Source: JAMLIN01 sp964476625
GTDB taxonomy: Bacteria > Pseudomonadota > Gammaproteobacteria > Burkholderiales > Burkholderiaceae_E
Length of the DNA stretch: 17,601 bases
Assembly: GCA_964476625.1 (NCBI GenBank)
Contig: CAYZBJ010000085.1
Span: forward strand, 1-17,601
Reading direction: 5' to 3'
The position numbers were made by a program, and so were the translations under genes. Position 1 is the first letter of the stretch; each line of letters begins with the position of its first letter. The notes beneath the pieces are model-generated. The model was not told where the DNA came from and did no database searches. It saw nothing but the letters and a program-made list of their open reading frames with translations. Below are positions 6,568-13,305 of this stretch, piece by piece.

Positions 6568-7254
6568 ATGGATGACGACGAGATCTGGATCGAGTTGCCG
6601 CCGATCAATCCGGCCGCGCCGCGACGACTGATCGTCTTCCTGCACGAGCGCGGCTCGAGCGCCGAGCGTTTCGCCCCTGTCGGCGTGGCCTGGCAACTGA
6701 AGTTCCCGGGGGCGGTCGGCGCGCTGATCAACGCCGGCATCCGCAGCGACGGGCAGCATCGCCAGTGGTTCGCGCCGATGCCGCTCGCAGGCCGCGAAGA
6801 CCGGATCGCCCTCGCGGTCGATGAATTCCGCCAGCGCCTCGCGGCGCTCCAGGACGAGCAGCGCATCGACAGCGCGCGCACCATGCTCGTCGGCTTCGGC
6901 CAGGGCGCGACGGTCGCCCTGGAAGCCATCCGCGGCCCGCAACAAGCCCCCGCCGCCATCGTGGTCGCCTATGCCGCCCGGCTCGCCAGCCCGGTCCGCC
7001 CCGGCGAGCGGATCGATGCCACGGTCCACCTCGTGCACGGCAGCCACGACACCCTCGTGCCACTCGCGCACGGCCAGCAGGCGCAGCGCGGGCTGGCCGC
7101 CGCCGGCGCGCTGGCGACCCTCGACATACTCGCCGATGGCGTACACTCGATCGACCAGGAAATGGTGAATCTGGGGACCCTGCGGGCGATGCAGTCCGTG
7201 TTCCGGGGCCGGCGCCGGACGCTGGCGCAAGCGGGCTCGTCCCGGGTCCACTGA
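6568..7254 (+). CDS. ypfH: YpfH-type carboxylesterase homologue lacking the nucleophilic serine
   Basis: The 228-residue protein aligns with the phospholipase/carboxylesterase family (Abhydrolase_2, E. coli YpfH). Shared stretches include RQWFAPMPLAGREDR, an LVGFGQGATVALEAI nucleophile-elbow region, VHLVHGSHDTLVPLAHG with Asp161, and LDILADGVHSIDQEM with His193. The elbow normally reads GFSQGA. Here the codon at 6898-6900 is GGC, giving Gly111 where the catalytic serine belongs. The oxyanion-hole motif, usually HG, also reads HE (FLHERGSS, residues 24-31). As written it should not hydrolyse esters by the normal mechanism; one base (AGC to GGC) separates it from an intact site. The reading frame is otherwise complete. 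It lies 24 bases after pit and may be read through from it. AAGGGAG at 6545-6551 is rather far (16 bases) from the ATG. No signal peptide. Confidence 0.85.
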   Translation: MDDDEIWIELPPINPAAPRRLIVFLHERGSSAERFAPVGVAWQLKFPGAVGALINAGIRSDGQHRQWFAPMPLAGREDRIALAVDEFRQRLAALQDEQRIDSARTMLVGFGQGATVALEAIRGPQQAPAAIVVAYAARLASPVRPGERIDATVHLVHGSHDTLVPLAHGQQAQRGLAAAGALATLDILADGVHSIDQEMVNLGTLRAMQSVFRGRRRTLAQAGSSRVH

Positions 7255-7319
7255 TCGAACGCGAGGCCGCATGAGGCCGCGCCGCGGTGTTGGCCCTCGA
7301 CCCACCGCCGGATTTCATC

Positions 7320-7348
7320 GCGCCAAAGGGCGCAAGCACATTCAGGAG
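7320..7348 (+). promoter_or_regulatory. Small hairpin and Shine-Dalgarno ahead of bktB
   Basis: GCGCC (7320-7324) pairs with GGCGC (7329-7333) around AAAG. AGGAG (7344-7348) follows, six bases before the ATG at 7355. The strong ribosome-binding site decides the bktB start against an in-frame ATG at 7271. The hairpin leaves the site exposed, and any regulatory role is speculative. Confidence 0.5.
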
Positions 7349-7354
7349 CAAGCC

Positions 7355-8539
7355 ATGAGCAGGGAAGTCGTCGTCGTCAGCGGTGTGCGTACCGCCATCG
7401 GAACCTTCGGAGGCAGCCTCAAGGACCATACCCCGACCCAGCTCGGCGCGATGGTCGTGCGCGAATCGGTGGCCCGGGCCGGGATCGGCCCGACCGACGT
7501 GCACCATGTGGCCTTCGGCCATGTCATCAACACCGAGCCGCGCGACATGTACCTCGCCCGGGTAGCGGCGCTCGACGGCGGGCTCGACAAGTCGACGCCG
7601 GCCATGACCGTCAACCGGCTTTGCGGCTCGGGCCTGCAGGCCATCGTCTCCTGCGCCCAGTCGATCCTGCTGGGCGACGCCGACGTCGCGCTGGCCGGCG
7701 GCGCCGAAGTCATGAGCCGCGGCCCCTACAACCTGCCGACGGCCCGCTTCGGCCAGCGCATGGGTGACGGCCGCCTGGTCGACATGATGGTCGGCGCCCT
7801 GCACGATCCGTTCGAGACCATCCACATGGGCGTCACCGCCGAGAACGTCGCGTCGAAATGGGGCATCACCCGCGAAGAGCAGGATGCGCTGGCGGTCGAG
7901 AGCCACCGCCGCGCGGCGGCGGCCACCGAGGCGGGCTATTTCCGCGACCAGATCCTGCCGATCGAACTCAAGTCGCGCAAGGGCACGATCACCTTCGCGG
8001 CCGACGAGCATGTGCGCGCCGGCGCCTCGGTCGAGGACATGGCCAAGCTCAAGCCGGTGTTCGTGCGCGAGAACGGCACCGTGACCGCCGGCAACGCCTC
8101 GGGAATCAACGATGGCGCGGCCGCCGTCGTCCTGATGGAGCGCAAGGCCGCCGAGGCGCGCGGCCTTGCGCCGATGGCCCGGCTGGTCGCCTATGCGCAC
8201 GCCGGCGTCGACCCGGCCTACATGGGCATCGGCCCGGTGCCGGCATCGCGCAAGGCGCTCGAGCGCGCCGGCCTGAAGGCGGCCGACATGGACGTGATCG
8301 AGGCCAACGAGGCCTTCGCCGCACAGGCGCTGGCCGTGTGCCGCGACCTCGACCTCGACCCCGCCAAGGTCAACCCGAACGGTTCGGGGATCTCGATCGG
8401 CCACCCGGTCGGCGCGACCGGCGCGATGATCACCGTCAAGGCGATCTACGAGTTGCAGCGCACCGGCGGGCGCTATGCGCTGGTCACCATGTGCATCGGC
8501 GGCGGCCAGGGTATCGCCGCGATCTTCGAACGCACCTGA
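7355..8539 (+). CDS. bktB: Beta-ketothiolase BktB (acetyl-CoA C-acyltransferase)
   Basis: The 394-residue protein is a thiolase very similar to Cupriavidus BktB, which condenses acetyl-CoA with acetyl- or propionyl-CoA (or cleaves 3-ketoacyl-CoA) and feeds PHB and PHBV synthesis. The acyl-accepting Cys90 is in NRLCGSGLQAI. His350 is in ISIGHPVGATGA, and the proton-transfer Cys380 is in VTMCIGGGQGIAAIFE. All three sit at the residue numbers of BktB. The signature NEAFAAQALAV is also present. The thiolase fold is complete, cytoplasmic and tetrameric in the family. The start at 7355 (MSREVVVVSGVRTAIG) is supported by a Shine-Dalgarno at 7344-7348 and family N-termini; the upstream in-frame ATG at 7271 would add 28 unrelated residues. 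The genes for the PHA reductase and synthase are not next to it. A plain PhaA-type role is possible, but sequence detail favours BktB. Confidence 0.95.
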   Translation: MSREVVVVSGVRTAIGTFGGSLKDHTPTQLGAMVVRESVARAGIGPTDVHHVAFGHVINTEPRDMYLARVAALDGGLDKSTPAMTVNRLCGSGLQAIVSCAQSILLGDADVALAGGAEVMSRGPYNLPTARFGQRMGDGRLVDMMVGALHDPFETIHMGVTAENVASKWGITREEQDALAVESHRRAAAATEAGYFRDQILPIELKSRKGTITFAADEHVRAGASVEDMAKLKPVFVRENGTVTAGNASGINDGAAAVVLMERKAAEARGLAPMARLVAYAHAGVDPAYMGIGPVPASRKALERAGLKAADMDVIEANEAFAAQALAVCRDLDLDPAKVNPNGSGISIGHPVGATGAMITVKAIYELQRTGGRYALVTMCIGGGQGIAAIFERT

Positions 8540-8549
8540 TCCGTCGTCG

Positions 8550-8587
8550 GGCCGGCTGCGCCGCCGCGAGCGGCAGCGTGGCCGGCC
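8550..8587 (+). terminator. Strong hairpin after bktB without T-tract
   Basis: GGCCGGC (8550-8556) pairs with GCCGGCC (8581-8587), and inside it GCCGC (8560-8564) pairs with GCGGC (8570-8574). The hairpin begins 11 bases after the bktB stop. It is probably a transcript-end or mRNA-stabilising structure, but no U-run follows, so efficient intrinsic termination is doubtful. A second small hairpin, CCTGC-AGGAA-GCAGG, lies at 8594-8608 ahead of the next gene. Confidence 0.4.
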
Positions 8588-8632
8588 GGTAGTCCTGCAG
8601 GAAGCAGGGTTCCGCTCTATGGGGACTCCGCC

Positions 8633-8929
8633 GTGGTATCCGACCGCTATGAGCTCTTTGCTGCGCTGAAACTGCTTCGGCGCGGCTACACCCTCGTGCG
8701 CTTCAGCGAATCGCCGCGCGGCTGCGCGGTGGCCGGCGCGATCCTCTGGTCCTCGTTCCCCGACCTGCAGAAGTACCACCTGATCGAGCCGGTCGACAAT
8801 CCCGATGGCTTCGAGGGCATCGAGTACTACCGGATCGCGCCGGCCGGCGTGGCCTTCGAGGCGCGGCTGCAGCGCTGGTGGCGGGGCCTGTCGCCCTGGC
8901 AGCGGATCGCGCTGCGGTTGCTCGGCTGA
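8633..8929 (+). CDS. Hypothetical protein, 98 residues
   Basis: I do not recognise a named family. The protein starts VSDRYELFAALKLLRRGYTL with a GTG codon preceded by a GGGGA purine run at 8621-8625. It shows alternating helical and strand-like segments, with a central AGAILWSSFPDLQKYHLIEP. The C-terminus YRIAPAGVAFEARLQRWWRG ends in a WQRIALRLLG helix. That end resembles the last strand-turn-helix of winged-helix-like small proteins, but a DNA-binding role is not shown. It has no signal peptide or clear membrane helix. Amino-acid composition and third-position GC look like those of true genes here, which argues against a shadow frame. Its 3' end runs straight into the 47-bp repeat region and it is convergent with hemL. 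It is separated from bktB by a hairpin, so it may have its own promoter; none is evident. Confidence 0.6.
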   Translation: MVSDRYELFAALKLLRRGYTLVRFSESPRGCAVAGAILWSSFPDLQKYHLIEPVDNPDGFEGIEYYRIAPAGVAFEARLQRWWRGLSPWQRIALRLLG

Positions 8930-8942
8930 AGTTCTTCCGTGG

Positions 8943-9068
8943 CAAAGGCGCCTGCGACCGCATCGCGCCGCCCCGACGCTTTTTCTTTTCAAAGGCGCCT
9001 GCGACCACGTCGCTGCGCTCCGACGCTTTTCGGTGGCAAAGGCGCCTGCGACCACGTCGCTGCGCTCC
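8943..9068. repeat. 47-bp tandem repeat, about 2.7 copies, REP-like
   Basis: Three head-to-tail units start at 8943, 8990 and 9037, exactly 47 bases apart, each with CAAAGGCGCCTGCGACC. Units 2 and 3 agree over their first 32 bases; unit 3 then diverges. Unit 1 differs from unit 2 at five of the first 40 positions and in its T-rich tail (8980-8989). The TCCGTGG before unit 1 matches the end of unit 2 (TCGGTGG). Within a unit GCGAC-CAC-GTCGC forms a hairpin (9001-9013), extendable to 8995-9018 with a T-T mismatch and one bulge. As 47 is not a multiple of three, the array cannot be a coding repeat. There are no spacers, so it is not CRISPR. It lies between convergent genes, as REP/BIME elements often do. 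Confidence 0.85.
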
Positions 9069-9397
9069 AGTGTGGCGGCCGGCTTCGCCGTCGTCCTGCG
9101 ATGCTCGCGAGCCAGCCCCGCGCCTGTCGGCGCGCGTCAGTCTCGCTGCGCTTCTCGGCGCCACACCAGTCGCTGCGCGCCGCGGCCGCAGTCGCCTTTG
9201 TCGTGGCCGTAGTGGTGCGCGGGCAGTGCTTGCCCGAAGGGGCGCGAAGATGAGTTGGCCGCGGGGCCGGCTGTGCGAGCACCGCAGTGCAGTCGGCGCA
9301 GCCGGAAGACCGAGGACGACGACGGACGCCTGGCGCAGCGCCCCCATGGCCCAGACTACGACGACGGATACCCCCGAGGCGGCGAGGCCTGGAGTAT
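9069..9397. other. Gene-free spacer with decayed repeat fragments
   Basis: No credible gene is seen in this stretch; all frames give Arg/Ala/Pro-rich shadow translations. The repeat core CGCTGCGC, present in units 2 and 3 (9011, 9058), recurs at 9144-9151 and 9171-9178 in degenerate surroundings, suggesting older copies. A hairpin CGGGCA-GTGCT-TGCCCG sits at 9220-9236. Short direct repeats CGACGACGGA lie near 9315 and 9358. No T-tract terminator for hemL could be identified. Confidence 0.5.
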
Positions 9398-10678
9398 TCA
9401 GGCGAGCGCGGAGAAAGCGGCGCCGGCTGCCTCCAGGGTGTGGGCGATGTCCTCGTCGGAGATCGCCGACGAGAAGAAGAAGGCCTCGACCGGCGAAGGC
9501 GGCAGGTAGACACCGGCCTCGAGCATGGCGTGGAAGAAGCGCCGGAAGCGCTCGACGTCCTGCTGCTGGGCCGCGGCGAAACCGGCCGGCACTTCCGGGC
9601 GGAAATACATGCCGGCCATGCCACCGATGCTCTGCGCGCTGAAGGCAACACCGGCGCGGGACGCCGCATCGCACAGGCCCGCAACCAGGCGCTCGCAGCG
9701 CGCGCCGAGCCGATCGAAGAAGCCGTCGACCGAGATCAGCTCGAGCGTGGCGAGGCCGGCGGCCATCGCGATCGGGTTGCCCGACAGGGTGCCGGCCTGG
9801 TACACCGGCCCGAGCGGTGCGAGGTGGTCCATGATCGCGGCCGGCCCGCCGAGCGCGCCCACCGGCATGCCGCCGCCGATGACCTTGCCGAATGTGCTGA
9901 TGTCGGGCACGACCCCGACCAGTGATTGCGCACCTCCGAGGGCGACGCGGAAACCCGACATGACCTCGTCGAATATCAGCAGCGCGCCATGCTGGTCGCA
10001 GAGCGCGCGCAGGCCCGCCAGGAACTCCGGCGCCGGGCGGATCAGGTTCATGTTGCCCGGCATCGGCTCGATGATGACGCAGGCGATCTCGCCGGGATGC
10101 GCCTCGAAGAGCGCCGCCACGGTATCGAGCTCGTTGAACTGCGCGACCAGGGTATGCCGGGCGAGGTCGGCCGGCACCCCGGCCGAGCTGGGCGTGCCGA
10201 AGGCGAGCGCGCCCGATCCCGCCTTGACCAGCAGGCTGTCGCCGGTGCCGTGGTAGCAGCCCTCGAACTTGATGATCGCGTCGCGCCCGGTATGGCCGCG
10301 GGCGAGCCGGATCGCCGACATCGTCGCTTCGGTGCCCGAGCTGGTGAAGCGCACCTTCCCGACCTGGGGATAGAGGGCGCAGATCCGCTCGGCGAGCTCG
10401 GTCTCCATCCGGTTCGGCGCGCCGAACGAGAGCCCGTCGGCGACGGCGCGCTGGACCCTGGCGAGCACGTCGGGATGGCCGTGGCCGACGATCATCGGCC
10501 CCCAGGAGCCGAGGTAGTCGATATAGCGCCGGCCCTCGACGTCCCACAGGTGGGCGCCTTCGGCGCGGGCGATGAAGCGCGGCGTGCCGCCGACGGCCCG
10601 GAACGCGCGTACCGCCGAGTTGACCCCGCCGACGAGGACTCGCTGGGCACGTTCGAATTCGGTGGCGTTGCTGCTCAT
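9398..10678 (-). CDS. hemL: Glutamate-1-semialdehyde 2,1-aminomutase
   Basis: The 426-residue protein is the PLP-dependent aminomutase that converts glutamate-1-semialdehyde to 5-aminolevulinate in the C5 pathway of tetrapyrrole synthesis. Diagnostic pieces are LVGGVNSAVRAFRAVGGTP at the N-terminus, FTSSGTEATMSAIRLARG (residues 111-128), IFDEVMSGFR (235-244, with the PLP-contacting Asp) and STFGKVIGGGMPVGA with the Schiff-base Lys265. Length and lysine number are identical to E. coli HemL. I chose the ATG at 10678 (MSSNATEFERAQ) as the family start; an ATG three codons upstream (10687) is also in frame. No strong Shine-Dalgarno is seen for either. The gene is alone on its strand here, downstream of a divergent-looking spacer with a possible -10 and dyad near 10718-10734. 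It ends facing the repeat region. Confidence 0.96.
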   Translation of the reverse strand: MSSNATEFERAQRVLVGGVNSAVRAFRAVGGTPRFIARAEGAHLWDVEGRRYIDYLGSWGPMIVGHGHPDVLARVQRAVADGLSFGAPNRMETELAERICALYPQVGKVRFTSSGTEATMSAIRLARGHTGRDAIIKFEGCYHGTGDSLLVKAGSGALAFGTPSSAGVPADLARHTLVAQFNELDTVAALFEAHPGEIACVIIEPMPGNMNLIRPAPEFLAGLRALCDQHGALLIFDEVMSGFRVALGGAQSLVGVVPDISTFGKVIGGGMPVGALGGPAAIMDHLAPLGPVYQAGTLSGNPIAMAAGLATLELISVDGFFDRLGARCERLVAGLCDAASRAGVAFSAQSIGGMAGMYFRPEVPAGFAAAQQQDVERFRRFFHAMLEAGVYLPPSPVEAFFFSSAISDEDIAHTLEAAGAAFSALA

Positions 10679-10717
10679 GGGGAACATTCCGGCAAGGGCG
10701 TCGTACCCGACGCGATG

Positions 10718-10734
10718 ACCGGTATTGTCCCGGT
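10718..10734 (-). promoter_or_regulatory. Possible hemL -10 inside a small dyad
   Basis: On the minus strand GACAAT (10729-10724) is a moderate -10 match about 46 bases before hemL. It sits between ACCGG (10718-10722) and CCGGT (10730-10734), a 5-bp inverted repeat that would cover the promoter. No good -35 is visible. The dyad is short and may be chance. Confidence 0.25.
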
Positions 10735-10835
10735 TTCACGCCGGCCCGGCCAGCCGGTGCATGACCGGCCCGGCCCGCCGCGATCGCGACGCTCCCCTGC
10801 GCCGCGCGGGCGCCGGCCCCCGCCCTGCTGCCGAA

Positions 10836-12356
10836 TCACTCTGCCTGCGCAAGCCGCTCGCGCAACTCCGTCTTGAGTACCTTGCCGTTGTTGTTCTTGG
10901 GCAGCGATTCGACGAAGACGTAGCGCTTGGGCCGCTTGAAGCGGGCGATCATGCCGAGGCAATGCGCATCGAGCGCGGCTGCATCGACCGATGCACCCGG
11001 ACTCGCCCTGACGAAGGCGACGACCCGCTCGCCCCAGCGCGGATCGGGCTCGCCGATCACGGACACTTCGGCGACGCCGGGATGGGTGAGCAAGGCCTCC
11101 TCGACTTCGCGTGGATAGATGTTGGTGCCGCCGCTGATGACCAGGTCCTTGGATCGGTCCTTCAGCGTCAGGTAGCCATCGGCGTCGAGCACGCCGAGGT
11201 CGCCCGTCCACAACCAGCCATCGCGCAAGGCGGTGGCGCTCGCATCCGGGTTGCGCCAGTAGCCCGACATCACCACGTCGCCACGCACCACCACTTCGCC
11301 GACTTCGCCGGCCGGCAGCGCACGGCCCGCCTCGTCGACCACCCGGACTTCGACGCTGGCCTGGGCGCGGCCGACCGATGCCAGGCGATCGCGATAGCGG
11401 GGATCGTCGACGTCGCCATGATCGGCGCGCGACAGGAAGGTGATCGTCATCGGGCTCTCGCCCTGGCCGTAGATCTGCACGAAACGCTGGCCGAAGCGCT
11501 CGATCGCCGCCTCGATGTCGGCGAGGTACATCGGCCCGCCACCATAGACGATCGTGGCGATGCCCTCGCCGCGCGACCCGGACGCGGTGGCCGCATCGAG
11601 CAGGAGCCCGACCATGGTGGGCGCCGCGAACATCGCCACCCGGCCATGCCGGGCCGCGAGCGCCAGCACCTCGCCGGCGTCGAAGCCGTCGCCGCGGGTG
11701 AGCACATGGCGCGCGCCCGCCAGCACATGGGCCATGTTGTAGAGGCCGGCGCCATGCGACAGCGGTGCGGCATAAAGTGCGGCATCCTCGCCGTCGACCG
11801 GCGCGACTTCGGCGGCATAGTTGAGCGACATCACCTGCAGGTTGCGATGGCTGAGCATCACGCCCTTCGGGCGGCCGGTCGTGCCCGAGGTATAGAAGAG
11901 CCAGGCGAGGTCCTCGGGCGCGCGTTCGGCCGGCGCCTCGAAGCCGTTCGCGGCGGACGGCCCGGCAAGACTCGTCGATTCGAGGATGCGGTGTTGCGCG
12001 ACGCCCGCTTCGAGCAGCGCCGGACCGTGGCTCGCATCGGTGATGCACACGCCGCAATCGGCATCGTCGAGGATCCACGCCGCCTCGACAGCATGCAGCT
12101 TGGCATTGATCGGCACCACCACGAGGCCGGCCCACCACGCCGCGTACATCCACACCAGGTAGGAAGGGTCGTTGTACATGAACAACCCGACCCGTTCGCC
12201 GGGCCGCAAGCCGTGGTCGGCCAGCAGCCGCCGGGCATTGACGGCCGCCTGGCCGGCGAAGCCGCGATAGTCGCAGACCAGTTCGGTGCCGCTGAAGATG
12301 GCCGGCCGCTGCGGCCAGCGATGGGCCGCACGATGCAGCCAGTTCGCGAGATTCAT
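10836..12356 (-). CDS. AMP-forming acyl-CoA synthetase (class I adenylate-forming ligase)
   Basis: The 506-residue protein is a complete ANL-superfamily ligase that activates a carboxylic acid as acyl-AMP and transfers it to CoA. Motifs in order: the P-loop LFYTSGTTGRPKG (residues 153-165), the A5 region YGQGESPMT (296-304), the ATP-ribose motif WTGDLG (383-388), the hinge LKDRSKDLVISGG (398-410), TNIYPREVEE (411-420) and the C-terminal catalytic Lys492 in PKNNNGKVLKTELRE. The start at 12356 gives the usual N-terminus (MNLANWLHRAAHRWPQRPAI) and has AGGA about nine bases upstream; the open frame beyond is antisense to the divergent gene. The substrate cannot be read: close families act on medium- or long-chain fatty acids and aromatic acids. 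The gene is divergent from an enoyl-CoA hydratase, so a shared acyl-acid breakdown route is likely (inference). Confidence 0.93.
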   Translation of the reverse strand: MNLANWLHRAAHRWPQRPAIFSGTELVCDYRGFAGQAAVNARRLLADHGLRPGERVGLFMYNDPSYLVWMYAAWWAGLVVVPINAKLHAVEAAWILDDADCGVCITDASHGPALLEAGVAQHRILESTSLAGPSAANGFEAPAERAPEDLAWLFYTSGTTGRPKGVMLSHRNLQVMSLNYAAEVAPVDGEDAALYAAPLSHGAGLYNMAHVLAGARHVLTRGDGFDAGEVLALAARHGRVAMFAAPTMVGLLLDAATASGSRGEGIATIVYGGGPMYLADIEAAIERFGQRFVQIYGQGESPMTITFLSRADHGDVDDPRYRDRLASVGRAQASVEVRVVDEAGRALPAGEVGEVVVRGDVVMSGYWRNPDASATALRDGWLWTGDLGVLDADGYLTLKDRSKDLVISGGTNIYPREVEEALLTHPGVAEVSVIGEPDPRWGERVVAFVRASPGASVDAAALDAHCLGMIARFKRPKRYVFVESLPKNNNGKVLKTELRERLAQAE

Positions 12357-12400
12357 TCCTGTCGTCCTGTGGGGCAGCCGGACTTCGTGTCCGATCCCCG

Positions 12401-12406
12401 TAGAAT
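12401..12406 (+). promoter_or_regulatory. -10 box for the enoyl-CoA hydratase gene
   Basis: TAGAAT, one base from consensus, lies in the 84-base divergent spacer, 34 bases before the next ATG. A -35 at 12378-12383 (CCGGAC) is poor. The ligase promoter on the opposite strand must overlap this region or lie inside the hydratase 5' end. Confidence 0.4.
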
Positions 12407-12440
12407 CACCGAATCCGGCGACAAATCCAAGGATGGAGAC

Positions 12441-13256
12441 ATGCAAGGCAAGCAACACGAATCCGGGTTCGACCCCGCCCTCGGCACGGTAGGCACCGAG
12501 GTCGATGGCCACCTGCTGCTGATCACGATCGATCGCGCAGCCAAGTACAACGGCTTCACCCCGCAGATGGCCCGCCAGCTGGCGCAGGCCTACGAGCAAC
12601 TCGAGACCGATCCCGCGCTGCGCGTCGCGGTGGTGCGGGCAGCCGGCAGGCATTTCACCGCGGGCCTCGACCTGCCGCGCTTTGCCGAGAACATGAAGGC
12701 GGGCCGCTCAAGCTGGCCCGAGGAACTCGTCAATCCGATGGACCTCACCGATCGGCGGCGCACCAAGCCGGTGGTCTTCGCGGTCAAGGGGATCTGCTAC
12801 ACCCTGGGCATCGAGCTGATGCTCGCCGCCGAAGTCGTGGTGGCCGCCGACGACTGCCGCTTCTCGCAGCTCGAGGTCAACCGGGGAATCATGGCCACCG
12901 GCGGCGCGACCCTGCGCATGACCGAGAGGGCGGGCTACGGCAATGCGATGCTCTACCTGCTGACCGGCGATGAATTCGACGCGGCCACCGCGTTGCGGCT
13001 CGGCTTCGTGCAGAAGGTGGTGCCGGCCGGCCAGGAAGAGGCCGAGGCGATCGCGATCGCGGGGCGGATCGCCGCGAACGCACCGCTCGCGGTGCGCGAA
13101 ACGATCCGCAATGTCCGCAAGCGGATCGAGGAAGGCCCGCTCGCGGCGCAGGCCGAGTTCGGCAAGGTCCAGTCCGGGCTCGCGTCGAGTTCGGACGCCG
13201 CCGAAGGCGTGGCTTCCTTCGTCGAGCGCCGCCCCGCGAAGTTCACCGGCGCCTGA
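12441..13256 (+). CDS. Enoyl-CoA hydratase/isomerase (crotonase) family protein
   Basis: The 271-residue protein has the crotonase fold. The segment AGRHFTAGLDLPRF (residues 68-81) is the CoA/oxyanion loop. GICYTLGIELMLAAEVVVAA (117-136) holds Glu125, and FSQLEVNRGIMATGGATLRM (141-160) holds Glu145. These align with the two catalytic glutamates of true enoyl-CoA hydratases, so hydration of a 2-enoyl-CoA is plausible. The loop after residue 83 (MKAGRSSWPEELVNPMDLTD) is longer than in classic mitochondrial-type enzymes, and the N-terminus has a 15-residue extension. The exact substrate is therefore unsure and other crotonase reactions remain possible. Start: ATG at 12441 with GGAG at 12435-12438 close by and AAGGA further upstream. 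It is divergent from the acyl-CoA ligase and convergent with the acyl-CoA dehydrogenase. No terminator was recognised in the 49-base convergent gap. Confidence 0.92.
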   Translation: MQGKQHESGFDPALGTVGTEVDGHLLLITIDRAAKYNGFTPQMARQLAQAYEQLETDPALRVAVVRAAGRHFTAGLDLPRFAENMKAGRSSWPEELVNPMDLTDRRRTKPVVFAVKGICYTLGIELMLAAEVVVAADDCRFSQLEVNRGIMATGGATLRMTERAGYGNAMLYLLTGDEFDAATALRLGFVQKVVPAGQEEAEAIAIAGRIAANAPLAVRETIRNVRKRIEEGPLAAQAEFGKVQSGLASSSDAAEGVASFVERRPAKFTGA

Positions 13257-13305
13257 TCAGCGCACCCGGCGTGCCGTGGGTAGCGGCGCCCGGGACCGAC
13301 AGTTT

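Noticed and set aside
4900..7305. 801-codon open frame on the minus strand opposite DUF47, pit and the esterase
   Set aside because: Same antisense effect; the product is Arg/Asp/Gly-rich and the plus-strand genes have unmistakable motifs.
7271..7354. Upstream in-frame start for bktB
   Set aside because: The 28 extra residues are absent from thiolases, and AGGAG sits correctly before 7355.
8943..9068. CRISPR array
   Set aside because: Units are directly adjacent with no unique spacers, only about 2.7 copies are present, and no cas gene is visible.
6728..10739. Long minus-strand frames (775 and 678 codons) running through bktB, the repeats and an off-frame of hemL
   Set aside because: They cross the 47-bp array, whose period is not a multiple of three, and overlap real genes out of frame.
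10725..13256. 843-codon plus-strand frame, a possible large fusion protein ending in the crotonase
   Set aside because: The first 572 codons are antisense to the acyl-CoA ligase and are not protein-like. The true crotonase starts at 12441 with a Shine-Dalgarno and promoter-like element.
13257..13305. Terminator in the convergent gap between the crotonase and aidB genes
   Set aside because: Only short, poorly spaced complementarity (ACCC/GGGT) and no T-tract suited to either strand.
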